The position numbers and the translations under genes were made by a program. A stretch of 64,000 nucleotides of DNA from Rhodospirillales bacterium (lineage in GTDB: Bacteria > Pseudomonadota > Alphaproteobacteria > ATCC43930 > CGMCC-115725): assembly GCA_028288725.1 (NCBI GenBank), contig JAQGIC010000002.1, positions 62,001-126,000 of the forward strand. Reading direction: 5' to 3'. The notes under the pieces were generated by a model that saw only the letters and a program-made list of their open reading frames with translations, was not told where the DNA came from and did not search any database. Shown piece after piece: positions 40,811 through 49,070 of this stretch. Numbering within the stretch: the stretch's first letter is position 1; every line of letters starts with the position of its first letter.

Positions 40811-42505
40811 TCAAATCGTCAGGAAGCCGAACGGCCGCTGATCCGGGTCGTTGTAGACGGACCGGCCCTGCGGCGGTTCCGGGTTCGTGGACATGAGCGC
40901 GACGGCGTTGAAGGTCGCCATCAGCGGGTCGATCTTCGCCGTGCCGGAGCTCTGCTTGGTGATCAGGATCGCGTTACCGCGCGGCTCGACTTTCGCGTTG
41001 CCGACGCACCAGGTCATCATCGGCTGGCCGGCATGGACCAGGGTTCTGTCGGCGAGTTTTCGCTCGGTCGTCTTGATCGAGTTCGCGAGTTTGAAGCCCT
41101 GCGGAATGCCGACCCGCCGGGCTTCCTCGATGCCGATCTCGGCCAAGACGTCCACGATACCGCCGATGCCGATCGGGTCGAGCCCCACGCCGGCGAGCAT
41201 GCCGCTGTCGTTGACCTGCTGCACCAGGGCCGCCACCGCCGTCAGATCGTCCGGCAGCTCATCGATCATCACCAGGTCGCCGGCCTTCTCAAAGTCGAGC
41301 AGCGTCGGAGCCTCGCTCTTCCGCCGCTCCAGCACGTCCGAGTGCGCCCAAGCACGGTTCCACAGCAGCCAGCGCTGGGTCCCGACCTCGCGGCCGATGA
41401 CGGCGAAGCCGAGCAGATCGTCCAGACCGCCGCCATCGATCCCGACGACGATGACTTCCGACCGAGAAATCAACTCCTCGAGCGTGAGGTCCTGATCCGC
41501 CCGAAGCTCCCAATAGTCGGCGCCGACCCACCGGTCGGACCGGAGCTTCATGCCGATCTCGACGTTGAAATGTTGGGAGGCCAGCAGCGACAGCGCCGCC
41601 TTCCCCTCGCGCTTCGCCTTCATCAACTCGCGGCGAAGGAAATCCTTATCGAGGCTGCGGCCCATGTTCGGATTGACCAGCGGCCAGGTCGCCTCATCCT
41701 CCCAGCCGCCATCCTCCGAAACTTTGTCCGGAAGTTCGTACAGCACCGCCAGCAGCGGCAGATCGATCTCCCCGTCGCGCACCGCGCGCGCCGTGTTGAG
41801 TTCCGTAAGAAAGACGCCGGCGGGCGGATCCTTCGATTGGGTGGTGATCTGGATCAGGAAGCCGTCCGGCCGAGCCGCAAGCGCGCCGCGGATCTCGACC
41901 ATCAGTTCCGCCGCATTCTTCCGCTTAGAGAAGACGTGCGTCTCGTCGATCAGCACATAGGTCGATTTCGAGCCGGTGATCGTGTCGGTGTCGGCGGCCT
42001 TGATCTGGATCGAGGCGCCGGTCACGCGCTGGGTGATCGTCCGGATGTGGGTCTGGATGTGGAAGCGCTTGTCGAGTTCCGGGTCGAGCTTGATGATGCC
42101 CGAAGCCTGCTTGAACGAGATGTTCGCGATTTCCTTGGTCGGCGCGATCAGCAGGCCCTCGGCGTTCGGCCGCTGGTTGACGATCGCCGCGGCGACCATC
42201 AGCGCGCCGCCATTACTCGACTTCGAATTCTTCTTCGGCACCAGGAGGAAAGCCTCCTGGATCATGCGCCGGCCCGCCGCTGCGTCGTAGCTCCCGAGCA
42301 TCGCCGCGACGATGTCGCGAAACCAATCGCCGCAGGCGTCGGCCATCGTCGGCGTACCGATGACGTCCGGGATCCGGAGGCGATTGAATACCCGCAGCGC
42401 CCTCGCCGTCTCCGCCTTGAACAGGGGCAGATCCGGCACCAGCGACCGACCGCCCATCAGACGATCTTCCCAGTCCGGGCAGGCCGTCGACCACGGGTTG
42501 GTCAA
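40811..42505 (-). CDS. terL: Terminase large subunit
   Basis: 564 residues. The ATPase has a Walker A-like segment VPKKNSKSS (89-97), Walker B TYVLIDETH (Asp187/Glu188) and a nuclease domain with VVGIDGGGLDD and later acidic residues. The start is TTG 42505, overlapping the small subunit stop as TTGA; ATG 42457 is the alternative. Drives DNA packaging and cutting. Confidence 0.93.
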   Translation of the reverse strand: MTNPWSTACPDWEDRLMGGRSLVPDLPLFKAETARALRVFNRLRIPDVIGTPTMADACGDWFRDIVAAMLGSYDAAAGRRMIQEAFLLVPKKNSKSSNGGALMVAAAIVNQRPNAEGLLIAPTKEIANISFKQASGIIKLDPELDKRFHIQTHIRTITQRVTGASIQIKAADTDTITGSKSTYVLIDETHVFSKRKNAAELMVEIRGALAARPDGFLIQITTQSKDPPAGVFLTELNTARAVRDGEIDLPLLAVLYELPDKVSEDGGWEDEATWPLVNPNMGRSLDKDFLRRELMKAKREGKAALSLLASQHFNVEIGMKLRSDRWVGADYWELRADQDLTLEELISRSEVIVVGIDGGGLDDLLGFAVIGREVGTQRWLLWNRAWAHSDVLERRKSEAPTLLDFEKAGDLVMIDELPDDLTAVAALVQQVNDSGMLAGVGLDPIGIGGIVDVLAEIGIEEARRVGIPQGFKLANSIKTTERKLADRTLVHAGQPMMTWCVGNAKVEPRGNAILITKQSSGTAKIDPLMATFNAVALMSTNPEPPQGRSVYNDPDQRPFGFLTI

Positions 42506-43113
42506 TTGAGCCGGGTCGTCGGCACCACGTCGAGATCACTTCCCCAATCGGACCCGGCCGCCGGACGCTCCTGCGCGTCGCGCTGCGCCTGCTCCTTCTT
42601 GCCCGGCGCCGGCGCGTCGGGGGAGGACGCCGGCCGAAACATCCCAAAGTGCTGACCGATCCGCGTAAGTGCGGCGATCTTGTCGTGCATCTTGACCTTT
42701 AGGGCACCGTCCTTCGTCTGGCTGATCTCGGCGATCGAGGCGAGCTGGTCAGGCGCCAGCTTCTGGCTGTCCGTGAGAACGACCTCATTCGACACACCGA
42801 GGATCGGCTCGCCGGTCTCGATATCCTCGCCGAGCGTCGTGACGTTGGAGCGCCACTTCATCACGTCGGCGATCGAGGCGAACCCCATCTTGCCGAACTC
42901 GGCCAGCACCATCTCGGGGGTGATGCCGGAGCGGAATTCGACGATCTTTCGGCCCTGGCTGAGCGCCGCTTGCACGTTAGCATGCCTTAGCAGCCGGGAC
43001 GCTTCCACCGCCGCCGACTTCGGGGCGTACCCGGCGGCGATAGCAGCCTTTGTTCCATTGGGGTCAAGGAGATAGGCCTCAACGAACTTGGCTTGCTTAG
43101 GGGTCAGCGACAT
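42502..43113 (-). CDS. terS: Terminase small subunit
   Basis: 203 residues starting MSLTPKQAKFVEAYLLDPNG. KAAIAAGYAPKSAAVEASRLLR forms the N-terminal helix-turn-helix of terminase_2-type proteins. A charged C-terminal coiled coil and Pro-rich tail follow. Recognises packaging DNA. Confidence 0.9.
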   Translation of the reverse strand: MSLTPKQAKFVEAYLLDPNGTKAAIAAGYAPKSAAVEASRLLRHANVQAALSQGRKIVEFRSGITPEMVLAEFGKMGFASIADVMKWRSNVTTLGEDIETGEPILGVSNEVVLTDSQKLAPDQLASIAEISQTKDGALKVKMHDKIAALTRIGQHFGMFRPASSPDAPAPGKKEQAQRDAQERPAAGSDWGSDLDVVPTTRLN

Positions 43114-43225
43114 TAGCAAGCCCCCACAGCAAAACGCGGCCCGAAAATTTTCTGCGCGTGACCCTGATGCGGTTAGCGGTCCGGTTTGGGCCGAGGTTTG
43201 ACCTACCCCCTACCCCTCGGGGGTC

Positions 43226-43582
43226 TCACGGGTCGATCGGGCGTTCCTCGCCATCACAAACGTGCCGCTTCGCCAGGCGCGCGGCGCGCGACGCCGCGGT
43301 CTTCGCCGTGTGATGACTGCCGCAGAGCAGTTGCACGTTACTTTCGTCAAAAAGGGCGCCGCCGTCCTGCAGCTCGACGATGTGATCACCGAAGATGCGG
43401 CAGTTCGTTCTGCCGCAACCCTTCGCCTCACACCGCCGACCGCGCTTTTCGATCAAACGATTCATCAACGCGCGCCACTCGGGCACCAGATAGAATGGGA
43501 GCGCGACTTTCACGGGCGGCTTCGCGGTCCGGGTTTCCAGCAGCCTGATACGGGGTGCGAGGTTCCTGAGGGCTGGCGGCAT
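43226..43582 (-). CDS. HNH endonuclease beside terminase
   Basis: 118 residues from ATG 43582 (GAGGAG upstream). CEAKGCGR, then GDHIVELQDGGALFDESNVQLLCGSHHTAKT is a canonical HNH. In cos phages, an HNH protein next to terminase helps packaging cleavage, so a cos-type end is suggested. Confidence 0.9.
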   Translation of the reverse strand: MPPALRNLAPRIRLLETRTAKPPVKVALPFYLVPEWRALMNRLIEKRGRRCEAKGCGRTNCRIFGDHIVELQDGGALFDESNVQLLCGSHHTAKTAASRAARLAKRHVCDGEERPIDP

Positions 43583-43629
43583 TCCGTCGCTCCTCGCGTC
43601 ACCAGGCGGCACGCTGGCCAGAAACGACA

Positions 43630-43658
43630 AGAGCCGCTCGGTTCTCACCGGCGGCTCT
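43630..43658 (-). terminator. Hairpin downstream of the candidate late promoter
   Basis: AGAGCCGC and GCGGCTCT form a perfect 8-base stem with a 13-base loop; leftward it is followed by TGTCGTTTC, a weak T-rich tail. Its place about 20 bases after the predicted start of the late transcript suggests an antitermination control point. Confidence 0.4.
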
Positions 43659-43685
43659 CTCGGCCCGCAACTTGGGCTGGGATTG

Positions 43686-43714
43686 TCAATACCCCAGCAT
43701 TTGATTAGCGTCAA
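43686..43714 (-). promoter_or_regulatory. Candidate late promoter
   Basis: Leftward TTGACG (43709-43714), 17-base spacer and TATTGA (43686-43691), in the 186-base gap before the HNH-terminase genes. The -35 is good, the -10 only partial. Confidence 0.35.
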
Positions 43715-43746
43715 GCCGCTTAATACCACATGTTGATGATCTCCAC

Positions 43747-43765
43747 CGAAAGCGACGCGCTTTCG
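43747..43765. repeat. 8-base inverted repeat after the early operon
   Basis: CGAAAGCG-ACG-CGCTTTCG directly follows the stop of the gene at 43769. There is no T-run, so it may be an mRNA 3' end hairpin or protein site rather than an intrinsic terminator. Confidence 0.35.
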
Positions 43766-43768
43766 CGC

Positions 43769-44695
43769 TCAGCGGACGTGCCTTGCGCGCGCCAGCCGCT
43801 CGCGCAGTTCCCTGGCCGGTGCGCCGCTCTCGTCCGCCACGTCGACAACGGCGACGGCGGGTGTGCAGTCCACGGTTACGACTGGCTGCCGCAGCGCCGG
43901 CCGCCGCACATGGACCGGTCGAGGCGTGGCCGTCGGCACCATGAAGCCCTCATCGGTCAGCGATCGATCCCTGAATGACGCGCTTCGCACACTGCTCCAG
44001 AGCGACCGCATCGCCTCGACCCAAAGCCGATGAATTTCGTTGGACATATCGATCAAGCCGAGCGCTGGCCACCACTCGATCGGGGCGAACAGCACGTCGA
44101 CTATGACGTCCTGCGTCCCGACCTGCACCTTGCCAGCGCGCCCGCGGTGTTCGAACACCGGCACGGTCTCGCGCTCTCGCGCGACGCTGATGATCTTATA
44201 GGGAACACGCTTGCCGTCGATCAGCGCCACCTCGTACTTGTCGCGCAGCGTTCGATCGGCATTCATCAGGTCCGGATGCGTCATCAGCGGCGCGGGCGTG
44301 GCGTAGCTCGGCTCAGGTTGCTCGCCTTTTCGGGCGTACTCGATGATCAGCGCGCTCGATTGGCCGCTGAGCGCCATCACGAGGTCGTGCAACAGTTCCG
44401 CGTCTGGATGACATGGTGCAACGGCGACGCCGTCGAACCCGGAACAGCCGTCTATCGTGCAGCCGAGCCGCCCGCGGCCCATGAGGGTGGCAACGCCATC
44501 GCCTGACTGGCCGCCCCGCACGTCGCCATCAATCGCGCGCTCCATGTCGAGCAATGACCGGCTCGCCATCACGTCGACGCATTGGCGCCGATAGGCCCAA
44601 ACGAGCGCTTGCCAGAGCGTCTGGTGTTCCTTCGCTTCATCTCCCAGCACGGCGTCCTGAAGTCTGACGTGTGGCTCATTCGCTGACGTACGCAT
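43769..44695 (-). CDS. Hypothetical protein, last gene of the early operon
   Basis: 308 residues from ATG 44695. Two parts: a helical N-terminal half (LWQALVWAYRRQCVDVMAS, ELLHDLVMALSGQSSALIIEYARKG) and a C-terminal half with FAPIEWWPALGLIDMSNEIH. No family recognised. Its position at the end of the early operon and just before the late promoter would fit a late gene activator, but nothing in sequence proves that. Confidence 0.6.
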   Translation of the reverse strand: MRTSANEPHVRLQDAVLGDEAKEHQTLWQALVWAYRRQCVDVMASRSLLDMERAIDGDVRGGQSGDGVATLMGRGRLGCTIDGCSGFDGVAVAPCHPDAELLHDLVMALSGQSSALIIEYARKGEQPEPSYATPAPLMTHPDLMNADRTLRDKYEVALIDGKRVPYKIISVARERETVPVFEHRGRAGKVQVGTQDVIVDVLFAPIEWWPALGLIDMSNEIHRLWVEAMRSLWSSVRSASFRDRSLTDEGFMVPTATPRPVHVRRPALRQPVVTVDCTPAVAVVDVADESGAPARELRERLARARHVR

Positions 44696-44721
44696 ATTGA
44701 TCCCCCGATCCCGAATGTTCC

Positions 44722-44919
44722 TCAGCGTCGTCTGGCGCCGAACTTCTTGGCCTGCTCTGTCTCGACCCGGTGCCGCAGTTCCCACGGCACCGACTGATCG
44801 TCGTAGGGCACCAGACCGATGCCGGCGTGGTGAAGCTCGGCTTCCGCGCGGCGGCGCCGCACTTCGATCTCTTTGTCCGTCACGCCGCTGGCCACGTGTG
44901 CGCTTAGGCTGGACTTCAT
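44722..44919 (-). CDS. Small basic hypothetical protein
   Basis: 65 residues, Arg-rich (KEIEVRRRRAEAELHHAGIG), ending AKKFGARRR. Start overlaps the upstream stop as ATGA. Function unknown. Confidence 0.6.
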   Translation of the reverse strand: MKSSLSAHVASGVTDKEIEVRRRRAEAELHHAGIGLVPYDDQSVPWELRHRVETEQAKKFGARRR

Positions 44920-45923
44920 GCCGCCGACTCACCGTTTGGGGTCATGCCTGCGTCAGGAGCGGGATCGTTCAGCAATTCACGAAATTGCGGGAGCATCATC
45001 CCGACACCTGGCGGCACGGGCAGCGGATCGTCGCTGGATGAGGGGGGTGCCGTTGTAAGATCCACCGATCTCATCTCGATCAAATCAGACATCTGGCGAG
45101 CAGCGGTCGTGTCGCCGCGAAGTAAGTGCTGATGGATCTCCGCGAGCTCGGTCATCGTGGCTTGCCCACGCCTGACGGAGAGCTCGATGCGCCCGAAGAT
45201 GCCCGCGCGGAGCATTGGAACAGATACCCACGGCTTCCATTCGCCCTTTGCGGGCAATAACGTAAGCCACAGCATCCAAGGGCTTCTGAGCCCGTCAGAA
45301 CCGACGACCGCCGACAGCATCTGAAAGGTTCGGTCCGCGCCTGCGTAGTCGCCAGGGTGAACGCCGGCAGTGCCGAAGCGCTCGACGGACAACGCATCCC
45401 GTTCTGCGACCCAGGCCGCGGTCTTGTTCGCCCGCGCCTCGGCCTCACGAAGCCTCGTCAGATCTTCCGCTCGACATCGTTCCATCCTGTCCAAACCGCC
45501 CAAGAACCGGCTTAGTCGATTGACACTGGCTTGGCAGGCCATACTCACTTCGGCGACGCTCGGTCGGAACGCATGAGTGCGCGAGAACTCAGGCAGCGCC
45601 TCGCGAATGATCGGCAGAGGAAAGCGTTGGATTTCTTCCAACATGACTGCCGTATAGGCGTCGACCTCGTCTTGCTCCACACCGGACCGTGGCGGATAGC
45701 AGGCCATCAACCTACCAAACGCCCGAAGCGCCTCCTGGCTGGTGCAAGCCTGGACTAGAACAGCCATTACCTCGGCTCTGATCTGATTGGCGACATCGAC
45801 AGGCAGCAATGAGGACCGCCGGTGCTCGGCCCAAGCATCGAGCGTGTATTGATGTTGGCGGGCGGTCCGAATCATGTCCGCCAACTTCGGTGGCTGTGCG
45901 GCCAGCGTAATCACGCTGCTCAT
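44916..45923 (-). CDS. Replication-associated helical protein (helicase loader candidate)
   Basis: 335 residues from ATG 45923. The pattern YTAVMLEEIQRFPLPIIREALPEFSRTHAFRPSVAEV resembles the helical domain found in phage replication accessory proteins (usually '...FPADVV..A...WAR...F.PS..E'). It directly follows the initiator gene, the lambda P-like position. No ATPase motif seen. Confidence 0.6.
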   Translation of the reverse strand: MSSVITLAAQPPKLADMIRTARQHQYTLDAWAEHRRSSLLPVDVANQIRAEVMAVLVQACTSQEALRAFGRLMACYPPRSGVEQDEVDAYTAVMLEEIQRFPLPIIREALPEFSRTHAFRPSVAEVSMACQASVNRLSRFLGGLDRMERCRAEDLTRLREAEARANKTAAWVAERDALSVERFGTAGVHPGDYAGADRTFQMLSAVVGSDGLRSPWMLWLTLLPAKGEWKPWVSVPMLRAGIFGRIELSVRRGQATMTELAEIHQHLLRGDTTAARQMSDLIEMRSVDLTTAPPSSSDDPLPVPPGVGMMLPQFRELLNDPAPDAGMTPNGESAA

Positions 45924-45924
45924 A

Positions 45925-46896
45925 TCAAACTTGCTCCTCAAGTCTCGCAGAGATATTCCGGATTGCCTGCAAATAGCTGGCGGTCGGCTTTGCACTCCGG
46001 GATTGCGGAGGGGAGCGAATCTGGCCGCCGTCGATTGGGTCGGCAGGGTATTCGTCCAGATAGCGCTCGGCGTTTAGCCACGGCCCGGGTGTTTTGATGA
46101 AATGGTCTTCTGTGCCCTTCGCCCGCTCCTGCTCCGCATAACGGCGGATGGCGATAAGCAACTGGCCAGCGCTGACGCCACGTTTGACGGCCGCCGCATA
46201 GGCTTGGCGGGCAACGGGCTTCGCCTGCCGTTTGGGGCACGCCCGCCAAAATTCCTCGAAGCCGACCATGTCGTCGGCCAGCGCGTCCTTGTCCGGCTTC
46301 CGCCCTTTTGGCTTGGATTCCCCGAGCACGCCGGTCGGCAATGACGGCGGAACGAGCGTGAATACCGAAGGGACCGAGATTGCTGGCAACGGCGCTGACG
46401 GATTCGGAAATTCATCGAAAATCGGTGAGATCGACATAATCTCACTTCCTTCGTTTCCTTCGTTTATTTCGTTTCCTTCGTTCTTTTTTGCGTCGCTACT
46501 GCGTCGGTCCTGCGTCGCTACTGCGTCGCTTGCTGCGTCGTATGGTGCGTCGCTTGCGCTCAAGGCTCCTTGAATTTTGCAGTAATCGCAAAGCGTTACG
46601 ACGAGTTGCCCTGCGTCGGTTGCTGCGTCGATAAGTGCGTCGGTTTTCAGTCGGCCGATGAAGCGTCGGACTTTGGGTTCTTCCCAACCCCATGCCTTGG
46701 CCATAAAGCGCAAGGAATGGCTGAATTGGCCGCGCACCAGCGTCACCGTCTTCCCGGCGATCGAGATCTTTCGCTCGGCATATGCCGCCTGCTCGACCAT
46801 CCAGATCCACGCCTCACGGCGACTGAATGGATCGTTCTCCGACAGGGCGGGCGTGTCCATCCAGCCCCGCGCCATGAGAAAGACGCCTGCGCTCAC
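45925..46896 (-). CDS. Phage replication initiator (O-like), hosting the origin
   Basis: 323 residues from GTG 46896 (GTGA overlap); ATG 46875 is an alternative start giving MARGWMDTP. The N-terminal winged helix (FSRREAWIWMVEQAAY, VRGQFSHSLRFMAKAWGW, VRRFIGRLK, VVTLCDYCKIQ) is the usual phage initiator/DnaD-type DNA-binding part. A low-complexity linker (KKNEGNEINEGNEGSEI) overlaps an iteron cluster, and the C-terminus (FEEFWRACPKR...KPVARQAYAAAVKRG) resembles primosome-recruiting domains. As in lambda O, the gene seems to contain its own origin. Confidence 0.8.
   Translation of the reverse strand: MSAGVFLMARGWMDTPALSENDPFSRREAWIWMVEQAAYAERKISIAGKTVTLVRGQFSHSLRFMAKAWGWEEPKVRRFIGRLKTDALIDAATDAGQLVVTLCDYCKIQGALSASDAPYDAASDAVATQDRRSSDAKKNEGNEINEGNEGSEIMSISPIFDEFPNPSAPLPAISVPSVFTLVPPSLPTGVLGESKPKGRKPDKDALADDMVGFEEFWRACPKRQAKPVARQAYAAAVKRGVSAGQLLIAIRRYAEQERAKGTEDHFIKTPGPWLNAERYLDEYPADPIDGGQIRSPPQSRSAKPTASYLQAIRNISARLEEQV
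46441..46642. other. Candidate replication origin: TGCGTCG iterons and AT-rich tract
   Basis: Nine TGCGTCG iterons start at 46489, 46500, 46511, 46522, 46534 and 46546, then 46612, 46624 and 46636. Spacing is 11 or 12 bases within each cluster, one helical turn. An AT-rich, T/C-skewed tract with three TTCCTTCG units (46445-46490) adjoins the first cluster. The 11-base steps change reading frame, so a protein-level repeat cannot explain them. Confidence 0.75.
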
Positions 46897-47408
46897 GCGG
46901 CATCTCCGTGGAGTGCGGCGCCGGTCTCAGGATGCCTGCCCTGCAGCGCCTCGGTCGTCTTGGCGCCGAGCTCTCGGAGGAGCGACGGCTCAGTATCCGC
47001 CGAGATGCCGCTGTATTCGACGCCGCCGACGCGTCCGTCCGGCAACCAGTGCAGTTTGATCGCGAGGCCCATCACCCGATGGGACAAGACCAGCTTGATC
47101 GTCGCCTCCGATCGCGGCGAGGGCTCCGGGATCGGCTCCCCGCTCGCCGGATCGCGCCCCTGCATCATTCTGCTGGTGGCGACGCCCAGGTCATGGAGCA
47201 TCAGATCGAGGTCGGCTCCGATCTTGCCCCGCCCGACGAACGCCAGCTCCCAGAGCTCGCCATGCAGGTCGACCGCCAGCGAGACGTCAATAACGTGACC
47301 CGGATTGCCGCCCAGCATCATCGTCACGGTCGATGACAGCAGACGCCGGCGCTCGCGCATGTCTCTGGTTGGTCGGATGCCCAAGGCGGCCAGGCTCATC
47401 TCATTCAT
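46893..47408 (-). CDS. Hypothetical protein
   Basis: 171 residues starting MNEMSLAALGIRPTRDMRERR, with mixed alpha/beta content (VIDVSLAVDLHGELWELAFVG, IKLVLSHRVMGLAIKLHW). First gene of the replication block, next to the divergent toxin-antitoxin module. Not recognised. Confidence 0.6.
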   Translation of the reverse strand: MNEMSLAALGIRPTRDMRERRRLLSSTVTMMLGGNPGHVIDVSLAVDLHGELWELAFVGRGKIGADLDLMLHDLGVATSRMMQGRDPASGEPIPEPSPRSEATIKLVLSHRVMGLAIKLHWLPDGRVGGVEYSGISADTEPSLLRELGAKTTEALQGRHPETGAALHGDAA

Positions 47409-47485
47409 GCGTCACCCGCTTGCCAATGCTCCGCGAACGATTCCAGGACCTGGAAACGTCTGTGATCCGATAATACTTTCTGTAA

Positions 47486-47520
47486 ATACAAAAACCGGTT
47501 GAACGGGATGGTTTTTGTAT
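47486..47520. promoter_or_regulatory. Inverted-repeat operator before brnT
   Basis: ATACAAAAACC (47486-47496) and GGTTTTTGTAT (47510-47520) form a perfect 11-base inverted repeat with a 13-base spacer, 13 bases upstream of the brnT start. BrnA-type antitoxins repress their own operon through such sites. Confidence 0.7.
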
Positions 47521-47533
47521 GTACAGTATCTTT

Positions 47534-47800
47534 ATGGAAATCGAGTTCGACCCCGCAAAAGACGCTGCCAACCTCTCGAAGCACGGGGTTTCCCTGACTC
47601 GGGCAGCCGACATGGATCTCGGAGCGGCCCGGGTCGTTGAAGACGACCGGACGAACTATGGGGAGGCTCGGTTCATCGCGCTCGGCACGATCGGAAGCCG
47701 GATCCATGTGCTGGTTTTCACGATGCGCGACGAGGTCGTTCGCGTGATCAGCCTGCGAAAGGCTAAGCCCAAGGAAGTGAGGCTCTATGAGCAAGGATAA
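47534..47800 (+). CDS. brnT: BrnT-family type II toxin (ribonuclease)
   Basis: 88 residues: EIEFDPAKDAANLSKHGVSL, ARVVEDDRTNYGE, RFIALGTI and VVRVISLRKAKPKEVRLYEQ, the complete BrnT/DUF497 pattern. BrnT is an RNase of the RelE fold. I start at ATG 47534; the ATG at 47519 overlaps the operator. Overlaps brnA by 14 bases. Confidence 0.9.
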   Translation: MEIEFDPAKDAANLSKHGVSLTRAADMDLGAARVVEDDRTNYGEARFIALGTIGSRIHVLVFTMRDEVVRVISLRKAKPKEVRLYEQG

Positions 47801-48083
47801 GCTGCCCCCTGAAGACCTGGACGAAAGCCCGGAGTGGACCGAGGATATGATGAAGCGATCGCGGCCCGGTGCTGAGGTGCTGACCGGACTGATCGGAGCC
47901 GATGCCGCGGCCCGCGTGTTGAACAAGGGCGGCCGACCCAAGGCCGAGACGGTCAAGGTTCCGGTGACGATGCGGCTCGACCCGGACGTGGTTGCGGCAT
48001 ATCGGGCAAGCGGTCCGCGCTGGCAGTCCCGGGTGAACGAGGTCCTGCGCCAGCACATGCCGAAAAAGGAAGCGCAATCATGA
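47787..48083 (+). CDS. brnA: BrnA-family antitoxin
   Basis: 98 residues with an acidic N-terminus (ESPEWTEDMMKRSRPGAEVL) and a ribbon-helix-helix C-terminus (KVPVTMRLDPDVVAAYRASG...RVNEVLRQHM). Neutralises BrnT and represses the operon. ATGA overlap with the third gene. Confidence 0.9.
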   Translation: MSKDKLPPEDLDESPEWTEDMMKRSRPGAEVLTGLIGADAAARVLNKGGRPKAETVKVPVTMRLDPDVVAAYRASGPRWQSRVNEVLRQHMPKKEAQS

Positions 48084-48286
48084 ACGCTTTGCTGACGGTC
48101 TATGGCGGCGCCGGCCATCCCGCCGATGTGACGACGATCCTTCTGGCCGACTTCCTGACCGAGAACGCCGACGGCATCGGCCAAGATGAGGCGGCGGCGA
48201 TCGAGGCGGCGCTGGCCGCCGGCAACCGGTACGAGGCCGGCGGAGGTGCTGCGGTCGCCTGGACGCTGGAGCCGGTGACGCACTGA
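48080..48286 (+). CDS. Small protein, FLTENADGI family (copy 2)
   Basis: 68 residues: TTILLADFLTENADGIGQDEAAAIEAALAAG...GGGAA. Paralogue of 7241-7468. It is coupled to brnA by ATGA, making a three-gene operon; any role in the toxin system is unknown. Confidence 0.75.
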   Translation: MNALLTVYGGAGHPADVTTILLADFLTENADGIGQDEAAAIEAALAAGNRYEAGGGAAVAWTLEPVTH

Positions 48287-48288
48287 GG

Positions 48289-48834
48289 TCATGCGGCCCT
48301 CGCCTTTCGACGCGCTGTGGCGATCTCAAGCGCCGCGTGCGGCCAGCCCCAGATGGCGAGCTTGTAGCCCTCCCGGCCGTGCCGGCTGTCCTGTGCGCCG
48401 CCGCGCCCGCGCCCGATCCGCGACCACCCGTCGGCGAGGAACAGACTGTCCTGCTTGGAGCCGTCCTCCTGGTAGGAGATGGCGACAACGCTTGCCGGAT
48501 TTGGCCTGCGCGCCGCCAGCGCCGGGAAGATGCCTGTACGCCATAGCTGCAGCATTGGATCGGCGAAGATCCCCTCGACGGCGCACAGGCGGCAAAGCTC
48601 GACCACCTCCGACCGCAGCAGGCGGGTGTCGCCCACCACGATGTTCGGTGTGTCTCCAGTCGCAGTCACGGCGACGGGGCGCCCGTGGAAAAGGAGCGCG
48701 TGATGCGCTTCGACCGTGTGATGCGGCCTGGCATAGACGCCCATCCGGTGGCCCCAGAGATGGATCAGCCGATTGAGCTCGGCCCGATCGATCTGCTCGA
48801 CATGGAAGATGGGGGCAACGAGGAAGCCGCTCAT
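48289..48834 (-). CDS. GNAT-like protein, possibly Mom-related
   Basis: 181 residues from ATG 48834. RLLRSEVVELCRLCAVEGIF, LWRTGIFPALAARRP, VVAISYQEDGSKQDSLF and LADGWSRIGRGRGG recall the acetyltransferase-like Mom/DUF family found in phages and actinobacteria (EVVELARL..., AVSYS...G.LYR.DGW). Mom modifies adenine in phage Mu DNA. The assignment is tentative. The gene is the single leftward gene in a rightward island. Confidence 0.5.
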   Translation of the reverse strand: MSGFLVAPIFHVEQIDRAELNRLIHLWGHRMGVYARPHHTVEAHHALLFHGRPVAVTATGDTPNIVVGDTRLLRSEVVELCRLCAVEGIFADPMLQLWRTGIFPALAARRPNPASVVAISYQEDGSKQDSLFLADGWSRIGRGRGGAQDSRHGREGYKLAIWGWPHAALEIATARRKARAA

Positions 48835-48920
48835 GCTTCGTCGCGTGACGCTGACGGCGCGTTCCTGATGTGGCATGTTGTTGCCCGGTCGGACGCGGCC
48901 AGGCGATGGAGCACCTTGGT

Positions 48921-49070
48921 ATGACGAGCGAGAAGCGACAGCCGGCGGCCGAGACCGTCGAGCCCTTTGAGATCAAGCCCGAGCCGGTGACCGCCACGCC
49001 GATCCGACTGGGCCAGCATCACGCCCCGGCCGGCGTGCAGCCGGTCTATCGCATCAGGTTTGGCCGGTAG
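48921..49070 (+). CDS. Possible short protein
   Basis: 49 codons starting MTSEKRQPAAETVEPFEIK, directly adjacent to the next start. No clear ribosome site. Charged and probably disordered. Kept as low confidence. Confidence 0.35.
   Translation: MTSEKRQPAAETVEPFEIKPEPVTATPIRLGQHHAPAGVQPVYRIRFGR

Noticed and set aside
36802-42655. Long plus-strand frames opposite capsid, protease, portal and terminase
   Set aside because: All are antisense shadows of recognised structural genes in high-GC DNA.
46441-46642. CRISPR-like reading of the TGCGTCG repeats
   Set aside because: Units are 7 bases with 4-5 base gaps, far shorter than CRISPR repeats and spacers; iterons fit better.
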